Part shown: in pieces, positions 51,191-63,561 of the stretch
How positions within the stretch are numbered: position 1 is the first letter of the stretch
How the letters are laid out: each line of letters starts with the position of its first letter
NCBI RefSeq assembly: GCF_007565055.1
Contig: NC_044565.1
Span: 44,238,211-44,302,210, forward strand
Source of the DNA: Rhinopithecus roxellana
Taxonomy: Eukaryota; Chordata; Mammalia; Primates; Cercopithecidae
Length of the DNA stretch: 64,000 nucleotides
Direction of reading: 5' to 3'
The notes under the pieces: generated by a model
The model's input: the letters and a program-made list of their open reading frames with translations, nothing else
Databases searched by the model: none
Told to the model about the DNA's origin: nothing
Position numbers and translations under genes: made by a program

Positions 51191-51849
51191 GTATGAAGTT
51201 TATACACAAGCTTAAAGAACTTGGCTCAGCGCACAGGCCGGTTTCTTTAAGTGTTTTGATCAACATCCTAAATATCTTTATCACTTTCTGGAAATGTTCA
51301 AGGACCCAGCTTGGGTTCAAGCCTGACAGGAAAAAGGGGCAGCTGGTGGGGTCACACAGTGCTTAAGGCATTCTGTGTTTCTTAGGACACAGAAAGAAAG
51401 TGGGAAGGACTAGGGGACCCTACAGCTTGTGTTTTCAAATTAAAGTAATTATTTTCAATGGATACTTCCCTGTTAGCCATCATTTCTTTCCTCTATTGTT
51501 TCTTCAAAGATACTAATTTCTACCCTTTATATACATCAGTTCTTAAAAATCAAAATCTGTAGCTGTTTCTGACTCCGACAGAGAGTAACTGGTTGTCTCC
51601 TGCATTTTTCAGTTATTTTTAGTTCATATTTTATTGAATTAATCAACGGGCGAGCCAATGGGTCTGAATTGGGAATATCTTCCTTTAGAAATGTTCTGTA
51701 TTGTTTCTGCCAGAAGTTAGGGGAGATATTTGCTTATAGCTGGGATCATAGTTTTATATAATTTTATCTGTATTATTGATTTCATCATAAGTACTTTCTC
51801 ATATTCTAACTACCCCTGAATAAACATAATTTTAATGGTTGATTAAAAT
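51191..51849. other. Unassigned DNA
   Basis: No further exon-like segment that I can recognise downstream of 51190. Confidence 0.4.
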
Positions 51850-52437
51850 TCATAATGCAAGTACAACAATTAAAGTAAGCATTCTGTTCTTGTTGGATAC
51901 TTTCATTGTTTTTACTATTACAAACAACAACATAATGCTGTTATTCATTATGTTTCACTTGAATTATTTTCTCATGTTGGATGTAAAAGTTACTAGGGCA
52001 GAGGTAATGAAGCATTTTGAGGTCTTTGACTGTAAAACTGCTATTCAAAGATTACACAAATTTACACTCTTGTAAGCAGTGTATCAAAGTGATCATCTCA
52101 GCCTTCTCTTGCTCTGATGGCTAATTTGTAGGTTAAAGAGGGTATTTATTAGACTTTAAAGTGCTATGTATATAGCACTTCAACTATATATATACACACA
52201 CACACATATATACATATAGTACTTTAAATTTGACTTTTGTTATTTTTAAATTTTTAATGAAGTTGAGCATTTTCCTTATATGGTATCCATTATTTATTTT
52301 TTTCCAGTATTGAATAATTCTTGTTATATTGTTATCTTAGATTGGGTTTACTTTTTGTTTGTTTACGATTAACCTTATCTTTCCTCAGATCTTGATGGAA
52401 GGTTCAAGACAAAATCAGTTTAAGAATTTAGAAAATC
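51850..52437 (-). mobile_element. Old L1M 3' region, antisense, decayed
   Basis: Ordered weak matches (actattacaaacaacaacat, atttacactcttgtaagcag, atgaagttgagcattttcc) interrupted by a TA/CA repeat at 52185-52220. The U2-derived insertion lies at its right edge. Confidence 0.5.
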
Positions 52438-52472
52438 GTATTGCTTCTCGGCCTTTTGGCTAAGATCAAGTG
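52438..52472 (+). pseudogene. RNU2: 3'-truncated U2 snRNA retro-insertion (5' 33 nt)
   Basis: 52440-52472 equals nucleotides 1-33 of U2 snRNA with one change (c3 to t). It covers stem I and ends within the branch-point recognition region. Two extra bases (gt) precede it and there is no A tail. It is bracketed by a perfect 16-bp direct repeat, aagaatttagaaaatc (52422-52437 and 52473-52488). Precise RNA 5' end, target duplication and missing 3' end fit the known class of truncated snRNA pseudogenes thought to arise by internal or self-primed reverse transcription. It has no function as U2. Confidence 0.92.
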
Positions 52473-52488
52473 AAGAATTTAGAAAATC

Positions 52489-52806
52489 TTGGGACTTCTT
52501 TATTCCATCTGTGCATAAAGTGCTATTTATAATTTGGGGGTTTTGGGCTTCTGGTTTGTATTATATTTAGTTTTATATAAGTCAGAGACTATATGCCTAA
52601 ATCAACATATGCCCAGTGGTTGAATGGTGGGCTCAGTTTTTTCCAGTGAAAATATATTGCTTTGAAAACAAAGTAACTGACTCAATTTTATGATGGCTAA
52701 ATACAAATTTCATAAATGTTATACTTTCTCTGGTGATCAATATTGATGTTTTAAAATTAATATCATGCCCTTAAAAACTGATCCTTATATCAACTGCATT
52801 TGCATG
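52489..52806. other. Unassigned DNA
   Basis: Nothing recognised. Confidence 0.35.
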
Positions 52807-53003
52807 TTTTTGTTTGTTTGTTTCTTTAGAGACAAAGTCTTGCTCTGTCACCCAGGCTGGAGTGCAGTGGCACAATCTTGACTCACTGCCTCCCAGGTTC
52901 AATCTGTGCCTCCCAGGTTCAAGTGATTCTCCTGCCTCAACCTCCTGAGTAGCTAGGATTACAGGGACATGTCACCACGCCTGGCTAATTTTTGTATTTT
53001 TAC
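52807..53003 (-). mobile_element. Alu fragment, antisense, 5'-truncated
   Basis: Starts with a (TTTG)n tail on the left and ends abruptly at gtattttta, within the left arm. A 20-bp unit containing gcctcccaggttcaa is tandemly duplicated (52888-52902 and 52908-52922), extending this Alu. Confidence 0.9.
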
Positions 53004-53866
53004 ACCAAATGGAAGTTTCAAAGGCTTATGGCTTATGCTTTCTGAAATGGCAGCCCAAACAGTAGCTGGCACCCTGTGAGCTGTGGCTGGAGCCAGAATG
53101 TCTAGGATACATGGGGCACTGTCTTGAAATAGCACCAGTCAGTGGTACCTCAACCTGGCCCCCCAAATTATGTTGTCTTCCTAGACCTCTGGGACTGTGA
53201 TGCGGGAAGTAGTCTAGGAGATTTCTGAAATATCCTGGGGGACTTTCTCCCCATTTTCTTGACTGTTAGCACCTGATTCCCTTTTAGTTGTGCTAATCTC
53301 TCTAGCAAGTAATTGCTGTGCAGCACCCTTGGACTTCTTTCCTGAAAATGCTTTTTCCTTTCCTACCACATGTCCAGGCTGCAAATTTTCCGATATTTTA
53401 CACTTTATTTCCTTTTTAATAATAAATTTCACTTTTAGGATTTTGCTTTCCTATCTGATCATAAGCTGTTAAAAACAGGAAAACCACTTCTTGAAGGTTT
53501 TGCTGCTTTGAAACTTCTTCTGACAGATACCCTGGGTCATACATTTACCCCTCCACAAAGCCCCAGAGCATGAACACGATGCATCCAAGTTCTTTGCTAT
53601 GGAAAAATATGGGTGACCTTGGCTCCGGTTTCCAATAAATTCCTCATTTCAATCTGTGACCTCATCAGCAAGGCCTTCACTGTCTACATGCTATCTGCAT
53701 TTTTTAATCACAATCACCTAACCAGTCTTTAAGAATTTCCATACTTTCTCTGCTCTTCTGAGTCCTGAAAACTTTTCTAACCTCTACCCATTAACTCAGT
53801 TTCAAAGCTACTTCCACATTTTCAGGTATCTTTATAGCAATGCTGTACTCTTTGTTACCAATTTTC
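53004..53866 (-). mobile_element. MaLR internal region fragment
   Basis: Antisense internal sequence of the same general type as 10257-11785 (shared phrases such as ggctgcaaattttcc, ttcaggtatcttt). It is truncated at its 3' end against the Alu; no second LTR follows. Open stretches are broken gag-like remnants. Confidence 0.75.
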
Positions 53867-53921
53867 TGTCATAGTTCATTTGTGTTGCTATAAAGAAATG
53901 TCTGAGGCTAAGAAGCTTATA

Positions 53922-53956
<35 letters not shown>

Positions 53957-54300
53957 TATTTGACTCAGAGTTCTACAGGCCGAATAAAAACTATTGTGCC
54001 AACACAGCTTCTGGTGAGGGCTTCCAGCTTCTTTTATTCATGGTGGAAGGTGAAGGAGAACTGGTATACAGAGATCACATGGTAAGCATGGAAGTGAGAG
54101 AGAGGGAGGAAATGTCGGGTTGTTTTTAACAACCAGCTTTCATGGGAAATAATAGAGCAAGACTTATTCATTACCATGAAGACAGCACCAAGACACATGA
54201 AGAATCAGCCCTCATGACCCAAACTCTTCATATTGGACTCCACCTGCAACATAGGGGATCTAATTTCAACATGAAGTTTGGGGACAAAACCATCCAACTA
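53867..54300 (-). mobile_element. MaLR LTR (MLT1/MST-type), 5' LTR of the partial element
   Basis: Read backwards from tgtcatagttcatttgtgttg through gacaaaaccatcca. It carries an A run of 20 (53933-53952) where related LTRs have only a few A. Confidence 0.8.
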
Positions 54301-56174
54301 TAGGGATTTCTTTTTGAGATTATTCACTGTTAGCATATGAAGGTGCTGCTGAATTTGTATGTAACAACTTTGCTGAATTCATTAATTCTTTTTTGCTAGG
54401 ATCTTCAGGTTTTTCTAAATATAAGATCACATCATCTGCAAACAAACATATTTGGACTTATTTCTTTCCAATTTTTTATGGTTTTTTATTTTTTCTCTTG
54501 CCTAATTGTTTTAGCAAAGACTTCCAGTGCTGTATTTAATTAAAGTTACAAAAGGTGAATATCACTGTCTTGTTCTAGATCTTAGAGGAAAGACTTTCCA
54601 CTTTTCCCCAATCGGTATGAGGTAGTTATATGTTTGTTATATATGGCCTTTTATTGTTTTCAGGTGTGTTCCTTCTATACTCAGATTAAGAGTTTTTATC
54701 ATAAAGATATGTTAAATTTATCAAATGCTTTTTTGACATCTATTGAAACTATCTATGGTTTTTGTTCTGGATTCTGTTAATGTGCTGTGTCGTATGTATT
54801 AATTTGCATATGGTGAACCACCTTGCATCACTGAGAGGAATCCCACATTTTTAATGTGTTGTGTTCAGTTTGATAGTATGTTGTTGAAGAATTTTGTATG
54901 TGTATACATCAGGGATATTGGTCTACGGTTTTCTACTTTTGTTGCATCCTTGACTACTTTCGATATCAGGGTAATGCTGGGCTCCTAGTATGAATTTGAA
55001 GGTATCCACCCCATTTAAATTTTTTTAGTTTTAACAGAATTTGTATTACTTCTTCATTAAATGTTTGGTAGAATTCAGGAGTAAAGCCACCAAATTTCAT
55101 TGGAGCTTTCTTCATGTGAGACTTTTTATTACTACTTTGATTTGGGTAGTCATTATTGGTCTGCAGAGGTTTTCTATTTCTTCATGCTGCAATCTTTGTA
55201 GATAGCATATATCTAGAAATTTTTGTTCAGTTTTCCAAATTGTTGGTGTACAGCTGTTCATAACAAACTCTAATGAGCATTTGTATGTCTGTCATATCAG
55301 TTGTTATGTCTCTTTTTTTATTTCTGGTTTTATTTACTGGGGTCTTCTCTTTTTGGTTACTAGTGTCACTAGTAGTTTGTCAGTTTTGTTTATTCCAAAA
55401 ACCATAACTTTTTGTTTTGTCAATCTTTGGACTTTTTAATTTTCAAGTTAAATTATTTCTGCTCTGACTTTTGTTATTTACTTTATTCCACTAATGTTGA
55501 GTTGGTTTGTCTTTGCTGTTCTAGTTCTTTGAGGTGCATCATTAGGTTGTTTATTTGCAGGCTTTTAACCTTTTTGATGTAGACATTTATTGCTATAAAC
55601 TTCCCTCTTATTACTGCTTTTTCTGTATCTTATAGATTTTTGTATGTTGGGTTTCCATTTTCATTTGTTTCAAAATTTTTTTTAATTTTCTTTTTAACTT
55701 CTTAATTGACCCAATAGTTGTTCAGGGGAATTTTTTTTTCTTTCTTCAAATTCCATGTGTTTCTATAGTTTCCAAAGTTCCTCTTGTTATTGATTTCTAG
55801 TGTTATTACATTTCGGTCTGAAAAGATGTTTGATTTAATTTTGATATTGTTAAACTTGTTGAAACTTGTTTTGTGACTTAACATATGGTTTATTCTGAAG
55901 GCTATTTCCTATGCTAATGAGAAGAATGTCAATTCTGAAGCAGTTGGTTGAAATGTTTCATAAATGATGGGTTCATTTGCTTTAGTGTATAGTTTAACTC
56001 CAGTGCTTCTTTGCTGAATTTCTGTAATCTATTACTGACTGTGGGGTGTTGAATTCACCTACTATTACTGTATTGCAGACGTTTCCTTCGTTTAGATCTA
56101 GACCCATTTACCATTATTTCGGTAACCCTCTTTGTCTCTTTTCATTGTCTTTGACTTGAATCTATTTTACCTGA
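54301..56174 (-). mobile_element. Old L1 (L1MA/L1M) ORF2, antisense, left part
   Basis: Antisense ORF2 sequence (catcatctgcaaacaaac, gcttttttgacatctattg, the gatattggtctacggttttc block). It is continuous in order with 58404-59470; a complete MaLR is inserted between them. Confidence 0.85.
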
Positions 56175-56544
56175 CAATATGATTTGGATTTATGTCCCTG
56201 CTCAAATCTCATGTTGAACTGAAGGAAGGGCCTGGTAGGAGGTGATTGGATCACGGGGGTGGATTTCTTCCTTGCTGTTCTCAGATGGAGAGTGAGTTCT
56301 CATGAGCTCTGATGGTTTAAAAGTGTGTGGCACTTCCTCTTTTGCTCTCTCTCTCTATCGTGCTCTGTCATGGTAAGAAGTGCTTGCTTCCCCTTTGCCT
56401 TCCTCCATGATTGTAAGTTTCCTGAGGCCTCCCAATCACGCTTCCTGTTAAGCCTGTATACCTGTGAGTGAATTAAACCTCTTTCTTCATAAATTACTCA
56501 GTCTTGGGTATGTATTTATGGCAGTGTGAAAATGGACTAATGTA
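56175..56544 (+). mobile_element. MaLR LTR (MST/THE1-type), 5' LTR
   Basis: A 370-bp LTR ending in aatggactaatgta. Its first two bases are ca instead of the usual tg. It is preceded by cctga (56170-56174), nearly matched by cctaa after the 3' LTR. Confidence 0.92.
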
Positions 56545-58040
56545 GAGAATTGGTACCGGGATTGGGGCATTGCTATAAAGATACCTGAAAATGTGGAAGT
56601 GATTTTGGAACTGGGTAACAGGCAGGTGTTGAAACTATTTGGAGCTTCCTAGAGACTTGTTGAATGGTTTTGACCAAAAAGTCCAGGCTGAGCTGGTCTC
56701 AGATGGAGATGAAGTATTTGTTGGGAACAAGAGCAAAGGGGACTCTTGCTATGCTTTAGCAAAGAGACTGGGGGTATTTTGCCACTGCCATAAAAATCTG
56801 TGGAACTTTGAACTTGAGAGAGATAATTTAGGGTATCTGGTGGAATAAATTTCTAAGCAGCAAAGCATTCAAGACATGATCTGGCTGTTTCTAAAAGTGT
56901 ATGCTCATATGTGTGAAGAAAGAGATGTCCTGAAATTGGAACATATATTTAAAAGGGAAGCAGAGCATAAAAGTTTGAAATATATGCAGCCCAACCATCC
57001 ATTTTCTGAGGAGAAATTCAAGACTTATGCAGATGTTTGCATAAGTAATGAGAAGCTGAATGTTAATAGCCAAAGCAATGGGGAAAATATCTTCATGGCA
57101 TTTTAGAGATCTTCATGGAGGCCCCTCCCATCACAGATCTGAAAGCCTAGGAGAGAAAAATAGTTTTGTGGGCCAGATCTAGGGCCCAGCTGCTCTGTGC
57201 AGCCTCAGGACATGGTGCCCTGCATCCCAGCTGCTCCATTTCCAGCAGTGATTAGATGTGGCCAAGGTGTAGCTTGGGCTGTTGTTTCAGAGGATACAAG
57301 CCCCACACCTTGGTTACTTCCATATGGTGTTGGGCCTGCAGGTGTGCAGAAGGCAAAAGATTGGGAGTCTCTGCCTAGATTTCAGAGGATGTGTGGAAAT
57401 GTCTGGATGTCCAGGCAGAAGTCGGCTTCAGGGGGAGAGCTCTCATGGAGAACCTCTAATAGGGCAGTAGAGAGGAAAAAGATGGGGTCGGAGCCCCCAC
57501 ACAGAGTCCCCACTGGACCACTGCCTAGTGGAGCTGTGAGAAGAGTGCCAACGTCCACCAGAGTGCTAGATCCACTGACAGCTTGCATTGTGCACCTGGA
57601 AAAGCTGCAGGCATTCAATGCCAGCCCTTGAGAGCAGCCATGGGAGTTGAGCCCCTGCATTCAATGTGCCCTGGATGTGAAACATGGAGTCAAAGAAGAT
57701 TATTTTGGAGATTTAAGATTTAATGACTGCCCTGCTGGGTTTTTGGAGTTGCATGAGGCCTGGACTGTAGCCCATTTGTTTTGGTTGATATCTTCCTTTT
57801 GTAATGAGAGTATTTACCCAATGCCTGAACTCCCATTGTATCTTTAAGTAACTAACTTGTTTTTTTTTTTTTATTTTACCAGGTCATAGGCAGAAGCAAA
57901 TTGTCTTGTCTCATATGAAACATTGGACTTGGACTTTTGACTTAATGCTGAAATGATTAAGACTAAGAGACTGTTGAGGAGGGATCATTGTATTTTGCAA
58001 TGTGAGAAGGACATGAGGTTTGTGAGGGGTCAGGGTGGAA
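56545..58040 (+). mobile_element. MaLR internal region (gag-like remnant)
   Basis: Starts with a primer-binding-type sequence (ttggtaccgggattgg) just after the LTR and ends with a purine-rich tract (58024-58040) just before the 3' LTR. The broken reading frame of the MaLR gag-like type survives in pieces (56639-56848, 56876-57106, 57197-57631). No pol or env. Inactive. Confidence 0.87.
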
Positions 58041-58403
58041 TGATATGGTTTGAATTTGTGTCCCCGCCCAAATCTCATTTTGAATTGGAGGAGGGGCCTG
58101 GTGGGAAATGTTTTGATCACGGTGGTGGATTTCCCCCTTGTTATTATGATAATGAGTTCTCATGATATCTGATAGTTTACAAGTGTGTGGCACTTTCCTT
58201 TTTGCTATGTCTCTCTCCTGCTTCACTATCATTACACATGCTTACTTCCCCTTCACCTTCTGTCATGATTGTAAGTTTCCTGAGGCCTTCCAGTCATGAT
58301 TCCTTTTAAGTCTATGGAATTGTGAGTCAATTAAACCTTTTTTAAAAATAAAATACCCAGGTTCAGGTAGTTCTTTATAGCAGTGTGAAAATGGACTAGT
58401 ACA
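58041..58403 (+). mobile_element. MaLR LTR (MST/THE1-type), 3' LTR
   Basis: Begins tgatatggtttgaatttgtg and ends atggactagtaca. It is clearly diverged from its partner LTR, with a short A-rich insertion near 58342-58353. The target duplication cctga/cctaa (4 of 5 bases) brackets the whole 2.2-kb element. Confidence 0.92.
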
Positions 58404-59470
58404 CCTAATATACATATGGCTACTCCCACTCTTTTTTAGCTATTTGCACAGAAGATTTCATTCATCTCTTCACTTTCAGAGTATGTGTGTTGTTATAGGT
58501 GAAGTGAGTGCCTTGTAAGCAGCATATAGTCAGATCTTTATAAAAATATCCATTCAGCTAATCTATGTCTCTGAATTGGAGAATTTAGTCAATTTACATT
58601 TAATGTTATTATTATAGATAAGGACATACTATCATTCTGTTAGTTGTTTTTTGCTTGTTTTGCAGTTCTTCTCTTTCTTACTGTTGTCTTTTTTGTTAAG
58701 GGATTTTCTCTGGTAGTATGTTTTATTTTGTTGCTTTTTATTTTTAGTGTATCTATTATATGTTTTTGCTTTGTGATTGCCATGAGACTTACAAAAAATC
58801 TTATAGATATAACAACTCATTTTAAACAGATGGTTTACAAGTGTGTGGCACTTTCCTTATCTATGACCACAAATAAAATAAACAAAGGAAAAACTAGAAA
58901 ATGTTCTACACTTAAACTCCATCCCCCTATTTTGACTTTTGTAGTCTCAATTTTCATCTTTAAATTTTGTCTGTCTTAACAAATTGCTATGGTTGTTATT
59001 TTTTAAATAGATTTGACTTTTTCTCTTAATGTTATAGATATGAGTGGATTATATACAATTACATTATTAGAATATTCTGTTTGTCTACTCACTTTTACTA
59101 GTGGTTTGATACCTTCAAATGTTTTCTTTTTCTACACTAGTGTACTTATCTTTCATACTGAAAAACTCTCTTCAGTGTTTCTTATAAGGTGTGTCTTATA
59201 AGGTGTGTCATCCATTTTTTAAATTCAGCATTCATACTTCTTCAAATCAGTATCTCCCATGAGGTCATTTTAATAACTGCCTGCTGTCATTTCATGTTTC
59301 CAATATTATTTTATTTATCTCAGTATATTCTTTGTCCTCTATTTGAAACCTTTCTTTGGCAGGTCATTTAATTCAACCTACTCTAAATAATCAGATTCAC
59401 TTGGCCATAGTGTCTCTGAGACCCTTGACTAATTGCTCCATCATTTCAACTGCTTTTAATGTGAGAGATT
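58404..59470 (-). mobile_element. Old L1 (L1MA/L1M), antisense, right part
   Basis: Continues the L1 of 54301-56174 (gctactcccactctttttt, the gtgccttgtaagcagcatatagtc block). Homology fades after about 59200. It includes a 14-bp tandem repeat at 59181-59208. Confidence 0.72.
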
Positions 59471-59650
59471 CATTATAGCCATGTTGCTTAGTGCCTAAGG
59501 TGGACCATCAGCATACTAATAGTTTCTGGCTTTTCCTGACTTCTGGATTCAAGTGAAATGCCACACCTAAAGGCACGTGTTATAGATTTCTAAGCAGCTG
59601 ATGAAAAGCCCAGTTGACAAAACCTTGAAGTACATGGGGATTTGACTTTT

Positions 59651-61694
59651 ATTTTTTTTTTTTTTTTTTAGCCTTAAGTTCTGGGATATATGTGGTACAC
59701 AACGTGCAGGTTTGTTACATAGGCATATATGTGCCATGGTGGTTTGTTGCACTTATCAACCCATCATATAGACTTTTAAGCCCTGCATGCATTAGGTATT
59801 TGTCTTAATGCTCTCCCTTGCTTTGGCTCCCACCCCCCAACAGGCTCCAGTGTGTGTTCTTCCCACTCCGTGTCTATGTGTTCTCATTGTTCATCTCCCA
59901 CTTATGAGTGAGAATATGTGGTATTTGGTTTTTTGTTGCTATGTTAGTTTGCTAAGGATGATGACTTCCTGCTTCATCCATGTTCCTACAAAGGACATGA
60001 TCTCATTCTTTTTTATGCCTGCATAGTATTCCATGGTGTATATGTACCACATTTTCTTTATCTAGTCTATCATTGATGAACATTTGAGTTGGTTCCAAGT
60101 CTTTGCTATTGTAAATAGTGCTGCAATAAACATACATGTGCATGTGTTTTTATAGTAGAATGACTTATATTCCTTTGAGTATACACCTAGTAACGGGATA
60201 GGTAGGTCAAATGTTTTTCTTGTTCTAGATCCTTGAGGAATCACCACACTGTCTTTCACAATGGTTGAACTAACTTGCATTCCCACTAACAGTGTAAAAG
60301 TGTCTTATTTCTCCATAGCCTCACCAGCATCTACTGTTTCTTGACTTTTTAATAACTGCCATTCTGACTGGTGTGAGATGGTATCTCATTGTAGTTTTGA
60401 TTTGCATTTCTCTAATGATCAGTGATGAGCTTTTTTTCATATGTTTGTTGGCTGCATAAATGTCTTCTTTTGAGAAGTGTCTGTTCCTATAATTTGCCCA
60501 CTTTTTGATGGGGTTGTTTGTTTTTTTCTTGTAAATTTGTTTAAGTTCTTGGTAGATTCTGGATGTTAAACCTTTGTCAGATGGATAGATTGCAAAAATT
60601 TTCTCCAGTTCTGTAGCTTGCCTGTTTACTCTGATTCTAGTTTCCTTTGCTGTGCAGAAGCTCCTTAGTTTAATTAGATCCCATTTGTCAATTTTCGCTT
60701 TTGTTGCAATTGCTTTTGGTGTTCTAGTCATGAAGTCTTTCCCAATGCCTGTGTCCTGAATGGTATATCCTAGGTTTTCTTCCAGGGTTTTTATGGTTTT
60801 GGGTTTTACATTTAAGTCTTTAACCCATCTTGGGTTAATGTTTGTGTAAGGTGTAAGGAAGGGATTCAGTTTCAATTTTCTGCATAAGCCTAGCCAGTTT
60901 TCCCAGCACTATTTATTAAATAGGGAATCCTTTCCCCATTGCTTATCTCTGTCAGGTTTGTTGAAATCAGATAATTGCCCTCTCTCACCACTCCTATTTA
61001 ACATAGTATTGGAAGTTTCTGCCATGGCAATTAGGCAAGAGAAATAAATAAGTAAATCAAATTCTAATAGGAAGAGAGGAAGTCAAATTGTCTGTTTCCA
61101 GATGACATGATTCTATATTTAGAAAATCCCATTATCTCTGCCTAAAAAGTTCTTAAGCTGATAAGCAACTTCAGCAAAGTCTCAGGATACCATGACAATG
61201 TGCAAAAGTCACCGGCATTCCTACAGCAACAACAAACAAGCAGAGAGCCAAATCATGGATGAACTTCCATTCACAATTACTACAAAGAGAATAAAATACC
61301 TAGCAATACAGCATACAAGTGACATGAAGGACTCTTGTTTCCTGGAGCAAGAGAGGATGCACATAAATGGGACAATATTTCATGCTCATGGATAGGGAGA
61401 ATCAATATAGTGAAAATGGCCATACTGCCCAAAGTAATTTTTAGATTCAATGCTATTTCCATTAAACTGCCATTGACATTCTTCAAAGAATTAGAAAAAA
61501 AAAACTATTTTAAAATTCACATGGAACCAAAAGAGAACCCATATAGCCAAGACAATCCTAAGCAAAAAGAACAAAGCTGGAGGCATCACGCTACCTGACT
61601 TCAAATTATACTACAAGGCTACAGTAACCAACACAACATGATACTGGTACCAAACAGATATATGGACCAATGGAATAGAACAGAGACCTCAGAG
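59651..61694 (-). mobile_element. L1PA insertion with 5' inversion (twin priming), third of three
   Basis: 59651-60975 is antisense: T run, 3' UTR, ORF2 C-terminus back to the block for KNKQWGKDS. From about 60976 to 61694 it is sense ORF2, from SPLLFNI past the FADD region to the block for WNRTE, the segment directly upstream in ORF2. The flanks ttgactttt (59642 and 61695) are the target duplication. The 184-codon minus frame at 60321-60875 is preserved ORF2 C-terminal sequence, without catalytic capacity. Confidence 0.94.
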
Positions 61695-61703
61695 TTGACT
61701 TTT

Positions 61704-63238
61704 TTTGGTAAACATTTTATCATAAGAGACAGAAAAAATCTAGCACACAAATTTCCACTCCCTTCCTTTGTCTGTTGGTATATTTCAAATTACAGGCTTT
61801 ACATGAGCTAGCTGGAAAATTAAGTAGGAGTTGAGAGCATGCCCTTTGATGGCTTGCTGTCAAACAGTGGTCAGTGCAAAGATGCACTATATTGTATTTG
61901 CTTTTCATCCTTACCTACTTTATTTCTTTTTTCTTTCTCTTCTCTCCCACTGCATGTATTTCTCAATAAGGCTTTATCACATATATCTATAAGCCAAAAA
62001 AACCGCTCTGTTTTCCTGAAAGCCTGGGCTAAATCAATGAAGTCTTTCTAGAAAGCAGATCTCAGGTTGGGGGCATATTTTCTACTCATGCAAAAGCAAT
62101 AGAAATTCCAGTACTCTGGTAAATGGAGTGGTAATCTGGCACTCAGTAGCATTGCAATACCTTAACCTTTCACAAGTGGTTAAATCAAGTGAGATACAAA
62201 GGGAAGGGAAGGTTTTGGGGAATCAAGTAGCCATGGAATAAATATTATGGAAGCAATAACTATAAGGATTGGAAAGTAGGATAGTTCTTTTTGAGAGGAT
62301 TAGAGAACTTATAAAAGAAAAATAATACAAAGATTGGTTGATTGTTTCCTAGATAGCTAGAAGCACTCTGAAAATCAGGGTGCTTCCATAGCAACTGTAA
62401 ATAACCTTAACTCCTATAGATTCAGAGTTGATATGCTGGAAATCCTGATCAAGACCTTAATATAAAGGTAGCAATTATATAGTTAAAAGGTATCAAATAT
62501 GTAGTTACAAAGCACACCAACTGCATAGCCTGGACAGGTCTCTTAGTACAAATGAAGAGTAAAAAATATACTGGATTCTGAGTTCTGTGATGGGAACACT
62601 TGAGTGGCTATGTCTGGGAATATTTTAACCTGCAAATTTTCGTAAACCCTCCTGTCCACATAAGCATTCTCTTTCTCCTTGACAGAGAAGAAAAAATCCT
62701 CTAGACTGGAAATCATATAATGATTTCAACTGAACTATATACCTTGCAATATGACACTTACTCTTTTCAAGGAGGGCCCTATGCCCCTCACTGCCTACAA
62801 AGAGTGCCAAGTCTGAGCATTGCCTTTGCAGTGAAAAGTAAGTTAAACACTTGTTTAGAAAAAAGAAAAAAGTCTATAGTCCAAAGGAATCATAGATTCT
62901 CAAATTATACACAAGTAGTAATTAGGAGAATACATATGGGACCTTGAGGGGTTAGAGCAATGAGAGTTGCTAACCATTTTCATGGTGTTCAGGATGAACA
63001 CAGAAATCCAGTGAACCCACTATGCATGTGATTTCAGTAAGACAAAGTAAATAGAACATAACAGGAGGAAGAAGAGTATCACTGACAATCCCAACATCAT
63101 GCTTTCTGTCTGAACCAGAACGTGCTTTGAAATTAGAAAGAATTCAGTAGCATTCTAAGAAACAGACAAGTACCCATGTTACTTTCCTGCATTAGCTAAC
63201 TGCTTATACAGATAATGAAGACATGAAAGAAAACAGAG
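61704..63238. other. Unassigned DNA
   Basis: About 1.5 kb with no recognised repeat, RNA gene or coding signal. Confidence 0.4.
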
Positions 63239-63526
63239 GCCGGGAGTGGTGGCTCACACCTGTAATCCCTGCATTTGGGGAGGTCAAGGTGTGTGGATCA
63301 CCTGAAGTCAGGAGTTCGAGACCAGCCTGGCCAAAATGGCAAAACCCTGTCTCTACTAAAAATATAAAAAATTAGCCAGATGTGGTGGCAGGCACCTGTA
63401 ATCCCAGCTACTGGAGAGGCTGAGGCAGGAGAATCGCTTGAAGTCGGGAGGTGGAGGTTGCAGTGGGCCAAGATCATACCATTGCACTCCAGCCTGGGCA
63501 ACAAGAGCCAACTCCATCTAAAAAAG

Positions 63527-63560
<34 letters not shown>
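63239..63560 (+). mobile_element. AluS-like SINE with long A tail
   Basis: Complete sense Alu followed by an A-rich tail to 63560, including about 29 uninterrupted A. Confidence 0.95.

Positions 63561-63561
<1 letters not shown>

Noticed and set aside
57197..57631. 144-codon plus-strand frame
   Set aside because: It lies wholly within the MaLR internal region; a chance or gag-like remnant rather than a host gene.
60321..60875. 184-codon minus-strand frame
   Set aside because: Preserved C-terminal part of L1 ORF2 in a twin-primed copy; no independent gene.
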